A stretch of DNA of 11,674 nt. Source: Clostridia bacterium. Its GTDB lineage: Bacteria > Bacillota > Clostridia > Oscillospirales > Acutalibacteraceae. The position numbers and the translations under genes were made by a program. The notes beneath the pieces are model-generated. The model ran no database searches, had not been told where the DNA came from, and saw only the letters and a list, made by a program, of their open reading frames with translations. The stretch covers positions 1-11,674 of the forward strand of contig CAAEIM010000026.1 of the NCBI GenBank assembly GCA_900755995.1. The letters run 5' to 3'. This document shows positions 1-7,399 of this stretch, piece by piece. Position 1 is the stretch's first letter. Every line of letters begins with the position of its first letter.

Positions 1-1226
1 TGGTTGTTGGGTGTCCCCCCGCCACAAGGGGGCAGAGCGAAAAATTTATCAGCAGATTTGCCGCAGTTTATACCCCTATAATTATTCTGATTTCGGTTGC
101 TGTAGCAGTGCTTCCTCCGCTGATGGGTTTTGGCAGCTTCAGCACCTGGGTATATCGTGCGTTGGTTTGCCTTGTGGCTTCGTGCCCCTGTGCTATTGTT
201 ATATCGGTGCCGCTTTCCTATTATGCCGGACTCGGCGCAGCCTCAAAAATCAGTGTTCTTATCAAGGGCGGAAAATATATAGAGGCTCTTGCTAAGGCGG
301 ACGCATTTGTGTTTGATAAAACAGGAACACTCACAACAGGCAGCCTTTCCGTTAATAAAGTGTTTGCATACGGAGATCATTCGGCTGATAATGTGATTGC
401 GCTTGCGGCTGCCTGCGAAAAACATTCATCGCATCCGGTTGCAGCAGCAATAAAAGCCAAAGCTGAGGGAATGAAGCTGCCTGAATTAACCGATTATAAT
501 GAAAAAGCAGGGCAGGGGGTATCAGCTGTATATAACGGGAAAAAAGTCTTGTGCGGCGGAAAAAACATTTTGCCCGATAATTTAAAAGCTAAGGTTCAAA
601 ATTCAGCCTCAGTTTTTATAATTTATGACTCAGAGCTGATTGGGGCAATTTCGGTTAACGACACTCTGAGAAGTGAGGCGGCAAGCGTAATAGCACAGCT
701 CAGAGAGTTTGGAGTTAAGGACAGCATTATGCTGACGGGTGATAAAAAAGAAAATGCAATGGCTATTGCAAATGAGCTTAAGCTTGACTCTTACTCAGCG
801 GAGCTTATGCCGTCAGATAAGCTTAGCAAGCTGATTGAAATAAAAAAGACCCACAATGCAGTTTGCTTTATTGGCGATGGAATTAACGACGCACCTGTGC
901 TTACGGCGAGCGACTGCGGCTTTGCAATGGGATTTGGCAGTGAAGCTGCTATAGAGGCGGCGGACGCTGTACTTGCATCGGGAAATTTAAAACAGCTTCC
1001 TGCGGCTGTCAAAATAGCAAAAAAGGTGGTGTCAACCGTTAAAACTAACATCATCTTTGCCCTTGGTGTAAAGCTGATTGTAATTGTGCTTGCAATTATC
1101 GGAATTGCTCCTATGTGGCTCTCTGTAATAGCCGATACCGGCGTAAGCGTTCTGTGCGTTCTTTACGCATCAAGACTTCTTAAAATTTCCGGGCAGCCGG
1201 TGGGCTGCACCTTATCGAGAGGATAA
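1..1226 (+). CDS. Zn/Cd/Pb-transporting P1B-type ATPase, C-terminal part (5' end outside window)
   Basis: Membrane pump that uses ATP to export divalent soft metals (Zn2+, Cd2+, Pb2+); the closest named relatives are CadA and ZntA. The reading frame is open from base 3, giving about 407 residues; metal-binding N-terminal domain and first membrane helices lie upstream. Seen in order: TEKF-like segment (SEKFISRFAAVYTP), the intramembrane CPC metal site in SCPCAIVIS, phosphorylation motif DKTGT (315-329), nucleotide-domain HP motif (SSHPVA), MLTGD, hinge GDGINDAP, and last two helices. The last helices carry a lysine (ALGVKL) and the ADTG aspartate, which in ZntA-type pumps mark P1B-2 zinc/cadmium/lead specificity, so a copper pump is unlikely. 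An internal ATG at 108 is not the true start, because family sequence continues upstream of it. The first seven codons (VVGCPPA) do not look like the family and sit on C- and G-runs. The gene is convergent with rex. Confidence 0.93.
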   Translation, partial: VVGCPPATRGQSEKFISRFAAVYTPIIILISVAVAVLPPLMGFGSFSTWVYRALVCLVASCPCAIVISVPLSYYAGLGAASKISVLIKGGKYIEALAKADAFVFDKTGTLTTGSLSVNKVFAYGDHSADNVIALAAACEKHSSHPVAAAIKAKAEGMKLPELTDYNEKAGQGVSAVYNGKKVLCGGKNILPDNLKAKVQNSASVFIIYDSELIGAISVNDTLRSEAASVIAQLREFGVKDSIMLTGDKKENAMAIANELKLDSYSAELMPSDKLSKLIEIKKTHNAVCFIGDGINDAPVLTASDCGFAMGFGSEAAIEAADAVLASGNLKQLPAAVKIAKKVVSTVKTNIIFALGVKLIVIVLAIIGIAPMWLSVIADTGVSVLCVLYASRLLKISGQPVGCTLSRG

Positions 1227-1248
1227 TATCATAAAGGAAAAAATCTTG

Positions 1249-1279
1249 TGCCCGACAACAGCTAAGTGATTGTCGGGCA
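1249..1279 (+). terminator. Perfect 10-bp hairpin downstream of the metal ATPase
   Basis: TGCCCGACAA (1249-1258) pairs with TTGTCGGGCA (1270-1279) around an 11-nt loop, 22 nt after the ATPase stop. On the plus strand no T-run follows (TAAAAGG), so it is a weak intrinsic terminator there. Read on the minus strand, the stem is followed after 5 nt by six Ts (complement of 1238-1243), which would make it a backup terminator for the rex transcript. It may also simply protect the 3' end of the ATPase mRNA. Confidence 0.5.
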
Positions 1280-1398
1280 TAAAAGGTTCTTAATTAAAAC
1301 CAAACTGTCTGCTCGGCTAAAAAAACTCGCATGTGGTTCCCCAAGTCAGATGTTCCTTTTGTGCATATATCTGAATGACATATATATTTTTTAGAAGA

Positions 1399-1433
1399 AA
1401 AAAGCTGTTCCTTTTTACTGGGAACAGCTTTTT
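1399..1433. terminator. Bidirectional intrinsic terminator between convergent ATPase gene and rex operon
   Basis: A 13-bp stem, AAAAAGCTGTTCC-type left arm (1399-1411) with GGAACAGCTTTTT (1421-1433), and a 9-nt loop. Base runs lie on both sides: TTTTT on the plus side and the complement of GAAGAAAAA on the minus side. It starts 8 nt beyond the rex stop codon and ends transcription of acn-icd-rex; it can also stop readthrough from the ATPase gene. Confidence 0.85.
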
Positions 1434-1440
1434 AATTAAA

Positions 1441-2085
1441 TTATAAGATTTTATCTTGGTTATTCATTTTATAGCATAAGGTCATAAGGCTGTCGCTCAG
1501 ATGTACATTTTCAACTAGAGTGTCGCTGTATTTCCTTGCAATGTCATAATGACTGAAATTCCAGTAATTCTTAATTCCGTAACCGTAAAGCTTGTCGAGT
1601 ACATTTTCAACACATACTCTGGGAATGCACAAAAAGGCAGTATTGATTTTGTTGTTCTGACAAAACTCATCAAGCATACTATCGTGCATAACCGTGAGAT
1701 TATTGAGCGGTTTTCCCACCTTTTCCTCGTTGCTGTCAAAGCAGGCTACAAGCTCAAAGCCGAGCTTTTCAAAATTCATATGCTTTGCAATCGCTTTTCC
1801 GAGATTGCCCACACCTATTAAAATTGCTTTATAGTCGTTGTTAAGACCGAGAATATTTTTTATTTCATCCTTTAGCTGAGATACGGTATAGCCGTAGCCC
1901 TGCTGACCAAAACCGCCGAAGCAGTTTAAATCCTGTCTGACCTGAGATGCAGTAACATTCATTATTTCAGCCAGCTTAGTAGATGAAATTTTATCAATAT
2001 TCTGTTCGTTAAGCTCAGACAAAAATCTGTAATATCTGGGCAATCGTCTGATTACGGACATAGAGATGCTGTCATTCTTGGACAT
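1441..2085 (-). CDS. rex: Redox-sensing transcriptional repressor Rex
   Basis: Cytoplasmic homodimeric repressor that senses the NADH/NAD+ ratio; in Firmicutes it releases DNA when NADH is high and so induces fermentation and NADH-oxidising genes. The 214-residue length is normal for the family. N-terminal winged-helix DNA-binding domain: RRLPRYYRFL at 13-22 and helix-turn-helix about 34-57 (SSTKLAEIMNV...VRQDL). A Rossmann NADH-binding domain follows, with GVGNLG at 91-96 and an acidic residue at the end of strand 2 (D117 in ACFDSNEEKVGK). The C-terminal domain-swapped helix (YDIARKYSD...VHLSDSLMTLCYK) is present. The start is supported by purine-rich AAGGAAGTAAGG upstream of the ATG. It is the third gene after acn and icd with a 54-nt gap lacking a terminator, so co-transcription is likely. 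I saw no canonical TTGT-N10-ACAA-type Rex operator in the window. Confidence 0.96.
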   Translation of the reverse strand: MSKNDSISMSVIRRLPRYYRFLSELNEQNIDKISSTKLAEIMNVTASQVRQDLNCFGGFGQQGYGYTVSQLKDEIKNILGLNNDYKAILIGVGNLGKAIAKHMNFEKLGFELVACFDSNEEKVGKPLNNLTVMHDSMLDEFCQNNKINTAFLCIPRVCVENVLDKLYGYGIKNYWNFSHYDIARKYSDTLVENVHLSDSLMTLCYKMNNQDKIL

Positions 2086-2139
2086 TGTACTTAACCTTAC
2101 TTCCTTTTACCAAAATATATATCCCTGATTTATGCCTGA

Positions 2140-3351
2140 TTATGCAAGTGAAGCAGCAAGACGCTCATTAACTGCAAGGAGGAAATCTTCAGAATTAACC
2201 TTCTTCTTGTTTTCAAGAGTAGAAATAGCGTAAAGGTCACCGGTCATTATTCCGCCCTCGATTGTATCAATAGTAGCCTTTTCAAGCTTGTCTGCAAAGC
2301 TAATAAGCTCAGGAAGCTTATCAAGCTCGCCACGCTTTCTGAGTGCGCCTGTCCATGCAAAGAGAGTTGCAACGGAGTTTGTTGAGGTTTCCTCTCCCTT
2401 TAAATACTTGTAGTAATGGCGCTGAACAGTACCGTGAGCAGCCTCATACTCATAAACTCCGTCAGGAGATACAAGAACGCTTGTCATCATAGCAAGTGAA
2501 CCGAACGCAGTTGCTATCATATCACTCATAACGTCGCCGTCATAGTTTTTGCAGGCCCACATATAGCCGCCCTCACTTCTGATAACTCTTGCTACAGCAT
2601 CATCAATAAGTGTGTAGAAATATGTAATTCCTGCCTGTTCAAATTTTTCTTTATACTCTGTTTCAAAAATCTCAGCAAAAATATCCTTGAATCTGTGGTC
2701 GTATTTCTTGCTGATAGTATCCTTTGTAGCAAACCATACGTCAAGCTTTTGGTCAAGCGCATAGTTAAAGCAGGAACGAGCAAAGGAGGATATGCTTTTG
2801 TCGAGGTTGTGCATACCCTGAATAATACCGTCTGTTGCAAAATCAAAGATGGTGCTTCTTTCCTCTGTGCCGTCAGGCTTAGTAACGCAAAGCTCAGCCT
2901 TGCTGCCTGCCTTAACTACCATTTCCGTATTCTTGTAAACATCGCCGTAAGCGTGACGGGCAATACAGATAGGTTTTTTCCATGTTGGAATGTAAGGAAC
3001 AATACCCTTAACAAGTATCGGACTTCTAAATACTGTGCCGTCAAGAATTGCACGAATTGTACCGTTCGGAGATTTCCACATTTGCTTGAGGTTATACTCG
3101 TCCATTCTTGCAGCGTTAGGTGTGATTGTAGCGCACTTAACAGCAACTCCGTACTTTTTGGTAGCCTCTGCGCTGTCAATAGTTACCTGGTCGTCAGTCT
3201 TGTTTCTGTTTTCAAGACCGAGGTCATAGTATTCACTTTTTAAATCAATATATGGGCAAATGAGAATATCCTTTATCTTCTGCCAAAGGATTCTTGTCAT
3301 TTCGTCGCCGTCCATCTCGACCAGCGGCGTAGTCATTTTAATCTTTTCCAT
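2140..3351 (-). CDS. icd: NADP-dependent isocitrate dehydrogenase, eukaryotic (IDH1/2-like) type
   Basis: Oxidatively decarboxylates isocitrate to 2-oxoglutarate with reduction of NADP+, supplying carbon for glutamate; cytoplasmic homodimer requiring Mg2+ or Mn2+. The 403-residue protein belongs to the eukaryotic-like type rather than the E. coli Icd type. Residues visible: VEMDGDEMTR (11-20), substrate loop KSPNGTIR (93-100), R109 in GTVFRSPI, and R132 in ARHAYGD; these fall at the same numbers as S94, R100, R109 and R132 of human IDH1. Further on are the metal-binding NYDGDVMSD segment and the NADP-binding HGTVQRHYYKY. The gene begins at an ATG sharing its A with the TGA of acn (TGATG). AAAGGAG lies 8 nt upstream inside acn, so translation is coupled to aconitase, the enzyme making its substrate. 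Confidence 0.97.
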   Translation of the reverse strand: MEKIKMTTPLVEMDGDEMTRILWQKIKDILICPYIDLKSEYYDLGLENRNKTDDQVTIDSAEATKKYGVAVKCATITPNAARMDEYNLKQMWKSPNGTIRAILDGTVFRSPILVKGIVPYIPTWKKPICIARHAYGDVYKNTEMVVKAGSKAELCVTKPDGTEERSTIFDFATDGIIQGMHNLDKSISSFARSCFNYALDQKLDVWFATKDTISKKYDHRFKDIFAEIFETEYKEKFEQAGITYFYTLIDDAVARVIRSEGGYMWACKNYDGDVMSDMIATAFGSLAMMTSVLVSPDGVYEYEAAHGTVQRHYYKYLKGEETSTNSVATLFAWTGALRKRGELDKLPELISFADKLEKATIDTIEGGIMTGDLYAISTLENKKKVNSEDFLLAVNERLAASLA

Positions 3352-5282
3352 CAGCTGTTCTCCTTTGTGTAGTCAAGCAGACCGCCTGCAAGAATAATTG
3401 CTCTTGTTCTGTCAGAAAGCTCGCAGTCGGCAAGAATTGTGTCGCCGGTTGTTTTGTTTACTACAGTAATGTCTGAACCATCTGTAATTTCCTTTTTTAC
3501 ATTCGGAAGCTCCAGAATATCGCCAAGCTTAATTTTATCATAGTCTGCTGTATTTTTAAAGGTAAGAGGCAGAATACCTGCGTTGATAAGGTTGCTCTTG
3601 TGGATTCTTGCAAAGCTCTTGACAAGAACTGCCTTAACTCCGAGGAAAAGGGGAGCAAGAGCTGCGTGTTCTCTTGATGAACCCTGACCGTAGTTTTCTC
3701 CGCCTACAATAATGCTCTTGCCAAGCTCCTTTGCTCTCTGTGGGAATTCCTTATCGCATACTGTGAAGCAGTGCTGAGAAATAGCAGGAATATTTGAACG
3801 GAGAGGAAGAATCTTTGCGCCTGCCGGCATAATGTGGTCGGTAGTAATGTTATCGCCAACCTTGAGTGAGCAGGAAGCCTCAATAACGTCTGTAAGAGGA
3901 CTTGTAGCAGGATATTCCTTAATGTTTGGCCCTCTGAGAATTTCAACATTGTCCATTTCCTCAACAGGAGCAGGAGCAATAACCATATTATCGTTGATAA
4001 GGAATTTCTCCGGAAGCTCAATTTCAGCAGCAGCGCCGAGCTTTCTCGGATCTGTAAATACGCCGTTAAGTGCTGATACGGCGGCGGTTTCAGGAGATAC
4101 AAGATAAATCTGACCGTCGGCTGTTCCGCTTCTGCCCTCAAAGTTACGGTTAAAGGTACGAAGTGAGATGCCCTTGCTGTTTGGTGACTGTCCCATACCG
4201 ATACAAGGACCGCAGGCACTTTCAAGAATTCTTGCACCTGCTGCAATCATATCTGCAAGCGCACCGTTCATAGCCAGCATATTGAATACTTGCTTGCTGC
4301 CCGGAGCAATGGCGAGTGAAACGCCGTCTGCAACTGTTTTGCCCTTTAAGATATGAGCAACTCTCATAAGGTCAAGATAGCTTGAGTTTGTGCAGGAGCC
4401 AATGCATACCTGGTCAATCTTCTGCCCCTCAAGCTCGCTGATAGGTTTTACATTGTCAGGTGAATGAGGACAGGCAGCAAGCGGCTCAAGCTCTGAAAGG
4501 TTGATTTCAATAACCTCGTCATAAACTGCGTCAGCGTCAGCCTTAAGCTCTGTGTAATCTTCCTCTCTGCCCTGAGCCTTTAAAAATTCTCTTGTAATTT
4601 CATCAGAAGGGAACACAGAGGTTGTTGCGCCAAGCTCTGCACCCATATTTGTAATTGTAGCACGTTCGGGGACGGTAAGAGTAGCAACGCCTTCGCCGCC
4701 GTACTCAACAATTTTGCCTACGCCGCCCTTAACGCTCATAACTCTTAATACTGCAAGAATAATATCCTTAGCAGAAACCCAAGGATTTAGCTTGCCTGTC
4801 AGATTTACTCTTACCATTTTTGGCATTGTAATATAATATGCGCCGCCGCCCATTGCAACTGCAACGTCAAGACCGCCTGCACCTATGGCGAGAATACGAA
4901 AACCGCCGCCTGTAGGAGTGTGGCTGTCAGAGCCGATTAAGGTTTTGCCGGGCTTTCCGAATCTTTCAAGGTGAACCTGGTGGCAAATGCCGTTGCCGGG
5001 TCTTGAAAAATAGATGCCGTGCTTTTTGCATACTGACTGAATAAATCTGTGGTCGTCAGCATTTTCAAAGCCTGTCTGAAGTGTGTTATGGTCAATGTAA
5101 GCAACGCTTTTTTCTGTTTTAACTCTCGGAATCCCCATAGCCTCATATTCTATGTAAGCCATTGTACCGGTAGCATCCTGTGTAAGGGTCTGGTCAATTT
5201 TTAAACCAATGTCGTTGCCGACAACCATTTCACCGCATACAAGATGCTCTTTAATTATTTTTTGTGCAATCGTGTAGCCCAT
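3351..5282 (-). CDS. acn: Aconitate hydratase (single-chain, about 640-residue type)
   Basis: Isomerises citrate to isocitrate through cis-aconitate using a [4Fe-4S] cluster; cytoplasmic. The 643-residue chain has the LeuC-like large domains followed by a LeuD-like swivel domain (about 470-643). It is shorter than E. coli AcnA and resembles the Aquifex-type/mitochondrial-length aconitases. Cluster ligands are C297 (GSCTNSS) and C357/C360 (SACGPCIGMGQ). Other signatures: GSDSHTPTGGG at 117-127, YGQGSSREHAAL at 531-542 and FARIHKSNLINAG in the swivel. A homoaconitase or isopropylmalate isomerase is less likely because the chain is fused and followed directly by icd. GGAGGT lies 8 nt before the ATG. 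Transcription probably starts from the promoter at 5384-5412. Outside citrate metabolism, the Fe-S cluster makes this enzyme oxygen sensitive. Confidence 0.96.
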   Translation of the reverse strand: MGYTIAQKIIKEHLVCGEMVVGNDIGLKIDQTLTQDATGTMAYIEYEAMGIPRVKTEKSVAYIDHNTLQTGFENADDHRFIQSVCKKHGIYFSRPGNGICHQVHLERFGKPGKTLIGSDSHTPTGGGFRILAIGAGGLDVAVAMGGGAYYITMPKMVRVNLTGKLNPWVSAKDIILAVLRVMSVKGGVGKIVEYGGEGVATLTVPERATITNMGAELGATTSVFPSDEITREFLKAQGREEDYTELKADADAVYDEVIEINLSELEPLAACPHSPDNVKPISELEGQKIDQVCIGSCTNSSYLDLMRVAHILKGKTVADGVSLAIAPGSKQVFNMLAMNGALADMIAAGARILESACGPCIGMGQSPNSKGISLRTFNRNFEGRSGTADGQIYLVSPETAAVSALNGVFTDPRKLGAAAEIELPEKFLINDNMVIAPAPVEEMDNVEILRGPNIKEYPATSPLTDVIEASCSLKVGDNITTDHIMPAGAKILPLRSNIPAISQHCFTVCDKEFPQRAKELGKSIIVGGENYGQGSSREHAALAPLFLGVKAVLVKSFARIHKSNLINAGILPLTFKNTADYDKIKLGDILELPNVKKEITDGSDITVVNKTTGDTILADCELSDRTRAIILAGGLLDYTKENS

Positions 5283-5339
5283 TTAATTACCTCCGCAAAA
5301 AAATATTATGTGTTACCTGCATTATTAGAAGCAATAACC

Positions 5340-5442
5340 TGTTTACAGATAATTACCTATAATAAGGCAACTAATTAGATTTTATTATATAACATTTTTC
5401 TAAATCTGTAAAGTAAAAGTGAAGCAAAAATAGTTGTAAACA
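5340..5442. promoter_or_regulatory. Inverted pair of TGTTTACA sites flanking the acn promoter
   Basis: TGTTTACA at 5340-5347, inside the palindrome CTGTTTACAG (5339-5348), is the exact reverse complement of TGTAAACA at 5435-5442, inside TTGTAAACACAA (5434-5445). The centres are 95 bp apart, close to nine helical turns, with the acn promoter between them. A third related site, CTGTAAA at 5406-5412, covers the acn -35. This is an operator candidate by sequence only; an 8-mer match in AT-rich DNA can occur by chance. Confidence 0.3.
5384..5412 (-). promoter_or_regulatory. Sigma-A-type promoter for acn-icd-rex
   Basis: On the minus strand TTTACA (complement of 5407-5412), a 17-nt spacer and a perfect TATAAT (complement of 5384-5389). 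Predicted start near 5377 gives a leader of about 95 nt before acn. The region is AT-rich, but this is the only hexamer pair with ideal spacing ahead of acn that I found. Confidence 0.7.
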
Positions 5443-5491
5443 CAAAAAATATGGTATTTTGAAACAATGTATTGCTAATTTTTAAAAATAA

Positions 5492-5520
5492 TTGAATTTT
5501 TTATAATGTAGTGCTATAAT
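5492..5520 (+). promoter_or_regulatory. Sigma-A-type promoter for typA
   Basis: TTGAAT (5492-5497), a 17-nt spacer and TATAAT (5515-5520), preceded by TG-C, an extended -10. A second TATAAT at 5502-5507 lacks a comparable -35. Predicted start near 5527 leaves a leader of about 50 nt with the GGGGGA ribosome site at 5563-5568. Confidence 0.75.
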
Positions 5521-5575
5521 ATTTTAGTATGCGTAGAACCATTTTGAAAAGAGATTTAAATTGGGGGATAATTTT

Positions 5576-7399
5576 ATGGAAACAAGAGAAAATTTAAGAA
5601 ATATTGCTATTATTGCCCATGTTGACCACGGCAAGACAACTCTCGTTGACCAGCTTTTAAAGCAGAGCGGAATTTTCCGTGCGAACGAGGCTGTTGCGGA
5701 AAGAGTTATGGACTCAAACGACCTTGAAAGAGAAAGAGGAATTACAATTCTTTCAAAAAATACCGCAGTTATGTACAACGGTATCAAAATCAATATTGTT
5801 GATACTCCGGGTCACGCAGACTTTGGCGGTGAGGTTGAGCGTATTCTTATGATGGTTGACGGCGTTGTGCTCCTCGTTGACGCATTTGAGGGATGTATGC
5901 CTCAGACAAGATTTGTTCTTAAAAAGGCTCTTAGCCTCGGCAAAAAGCCTCTTGTTGTACTTAATAAAATCGACCGTCCGGGCGCAAGACCCGAGGAGGT
6001 TGTTGATGAGGTTTTAGACCTCTTTATTGAGCTTGGCGCAGATGAAGACCAGCTTGAATTTCCTGTAATATACGCTTCCGGCCGTGACGGATATGCAAGC
6101 ACAGACCCTCATCAGCAGGGAACAGATATGAAGCCTCTTTTTGAAGCTATTGTAAATGAAATCCCTGCGCCTCAGGGTGATGTTGACGGCGGACTTCAGA
6201 TTCTTATTTCAAATATAGACTCAGACCCGTTTGTAGGCAGAATCGGCGTGGGCAGAGTTGAAAGAGGTGTGGTAAAGAACGGTCAGAATGTTGCAATCTG
6301 CCACACAGACGGAAATGTAACAAAGAACGGAAAAATCGGCAAGCTTTATCAGTTTGAAGGACTTAAAAGGGTTGAATGTGATACCGCAGAAATGGGCGAC
6401 CTTGTATGCATCAGTGGTATTCAGGATATCAACATAGGTGAAACAATATGCGACCCCGAGAACATTGAACAGCTACCTTTTGTAAAAATTGACGAGCCTA
6501 CTGTTTCAATGAACTTTATTGTAAATAACTCACCGTTTGCAGGCAGAGAGGGCAAGTATGTTACCTCAAGAAATCTGCGTGACAGACTTTTTAAGGAAAT
6601 AGAAACAAATGTTGCCCTCAGAGTAGAGGAAACAGATAGTGCAGACACATTTAAGGTATCAGGCAGAGGCGAGCTCCACCTTTCAATTCTTATTGAAACA
6701 ATGCGCCGCCAGAATTACGAATTTCAGGTATCCCGTCCTGAGGTTATCACAAAGATGATAGACGGAAAATTACACGAGCCTATGGAGATGCTCATTATCG
6801 AAGTTCCCGATGCCTATGTGGGAGCAGTTATGGAGAAGCTCGGCGCAAGAAAGGCAGAGCTTATTAATATGGGCACCCGTGAGGGCGGTTCAACTCATAT
6901 TGAATTCAGAATTCCGTCAAGAGGTCTTATGGGCTACCGTCCGGAATTCCTTACAGACACAAACGGCAACGGCATTATGAACCATGTGTTTGACGGCTAC
7001 GAGCCGTACAAGGGTGAAATCATAACCAGACATCAGGGTTCTTTGATTGCTTTTGAAACAGGTGAAACCGTTACCTACGGCTTGTATGCGGCACAGGAAA
7101 GAGGCAGACTTTTTGTAGGCCCGGGCGTACCTGTTTATGAGGGAATGATTGTAGGTGCAAGTCCAAAGTCAGAGGATATTACCGTAAATGTATGCAAGAA
7201 AAAGCATATTACAAATACCCGTGCTTCAGGTTCAGATGACGCACTCAAGCTTACTCCCGCCTCTATTCTTTCTCTTGAGCAGTGCCTTGAGTTCATTGCA
7301 GATGATGAGCTTGTTGAGGTTACTCCTGAAAACATCCGTATGCGTAAGCGTATTCTCTCAAAAGAGCAGAGAATGAAGAAGGCTTTCCATAAAAAATGA
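5576..7399 (+). CDS. typA: Ribosome-associated translational GTPase TypA/BipA
   Basis: Translation-factor GTPase of the EF-G/LepA superfamily that binds 70S ribosomes and assists large-subunit assembly and growth under stress or cold. From the ATG at 5576 it has 607 residues, the usual family length. G1 AHVDHGKTT (14-22), switch I RERGITI (52-58), G3 DTPGHADF (76-83), G4 NKID (130-133) and G5 region ASGRDGY are all intact. EF-G-like domains II, III and V follow, then the TypA-specific C-terminal domain (GRLFVGPGVPVYEGMI...) ending in a basic tail. The frame can be extended to a TTG at 5561, but GGGGGA at 5563-5568 serves the ATG, and family members begin near LRNIAIIAHVDHGKTT, so the ATG is preferred. 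Its TGA overlaps the next start (ATGA), giving coupled translation with the exonuclease. Confidence 0.97.
   Translation: METRENLRNIAIIAHVDHGKTTLVDQLLKQSGIFRANEAVAERVMDSNDLERERGITILSKNTAVMYNGIKINIVDTPGHADFGGEVERILMMVDGVVLLVDAFEGCMPQTRFVLKKALSLGKKPLVVLNKIDRPGARPEEVVDEVLDLFIELGADEDQLEFPVIYASGRDGYASTDPHQQGTDMKPLFEAIVNEIPAPQGDVDGGLQILISNIDSDPFVGRIGVGRVERGVVKNGQNVAICHTDGNVTKNGKIGKLYQFEGLKRVECDTAEMGDLVCISGIQDINIGETICDPENIEQLPFVKIDEPTVSMNFIVNNSPFAGREGKYVTSRNLRDRLFKEIETNVALRVEETDSADTFKVSGRGELHLSILIETMRRQNYEFQVSRPEVITKMIDGKLHEPMEMLIIEVPDAYVGAVMEKLGARKAELINMGTREGGSTHIEFRIPSRGLMGYRPEFLTDTNGNGIMNHVFDGYEPYKGEIITRHQGSLIAFETGETVTYGLYAAQERGRLFVGPGVPVYEGMIVGASPKSEDITVNVCKKKHITNTRASGSDDALKLTPASILSLEQCLEFIADDELVEVTPENIRMRKRILSKEQRMKKAFHKK

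Noticed and set aside
11..295. 94-residue open frame at the left end
   Set aside because: Overlaps the ATPase in another frame; the clear family motifs (CPC, DKTGT) are in frame with base 3, not this one.
1244..1265. GTG mini-ORF (MPDNS) after AAAGGA downstream of the ATPase
   Set aside because: Only five codons and inside a perfect hairpin; the hairpin explains the sequence better.
2695..3243. 182-residue plus-strand open frame inside icd
   Set aside because: Antisense shadow of a well-conserved enzyme gene, no ribosome site, no recognisable domain.
3704..4246. 180-residue minus-strand frame inside acn
   Set aside because: Same strand as aconitase but out of frame; the aconitase frame carries cluster ligands throughout.
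5434..5445. TTGTAAACACAA as a Rex operator
   Set aside because: Half-sites are only 4 bp apart; the Rex operator has TTGT and ACAA about 10 bp apart.
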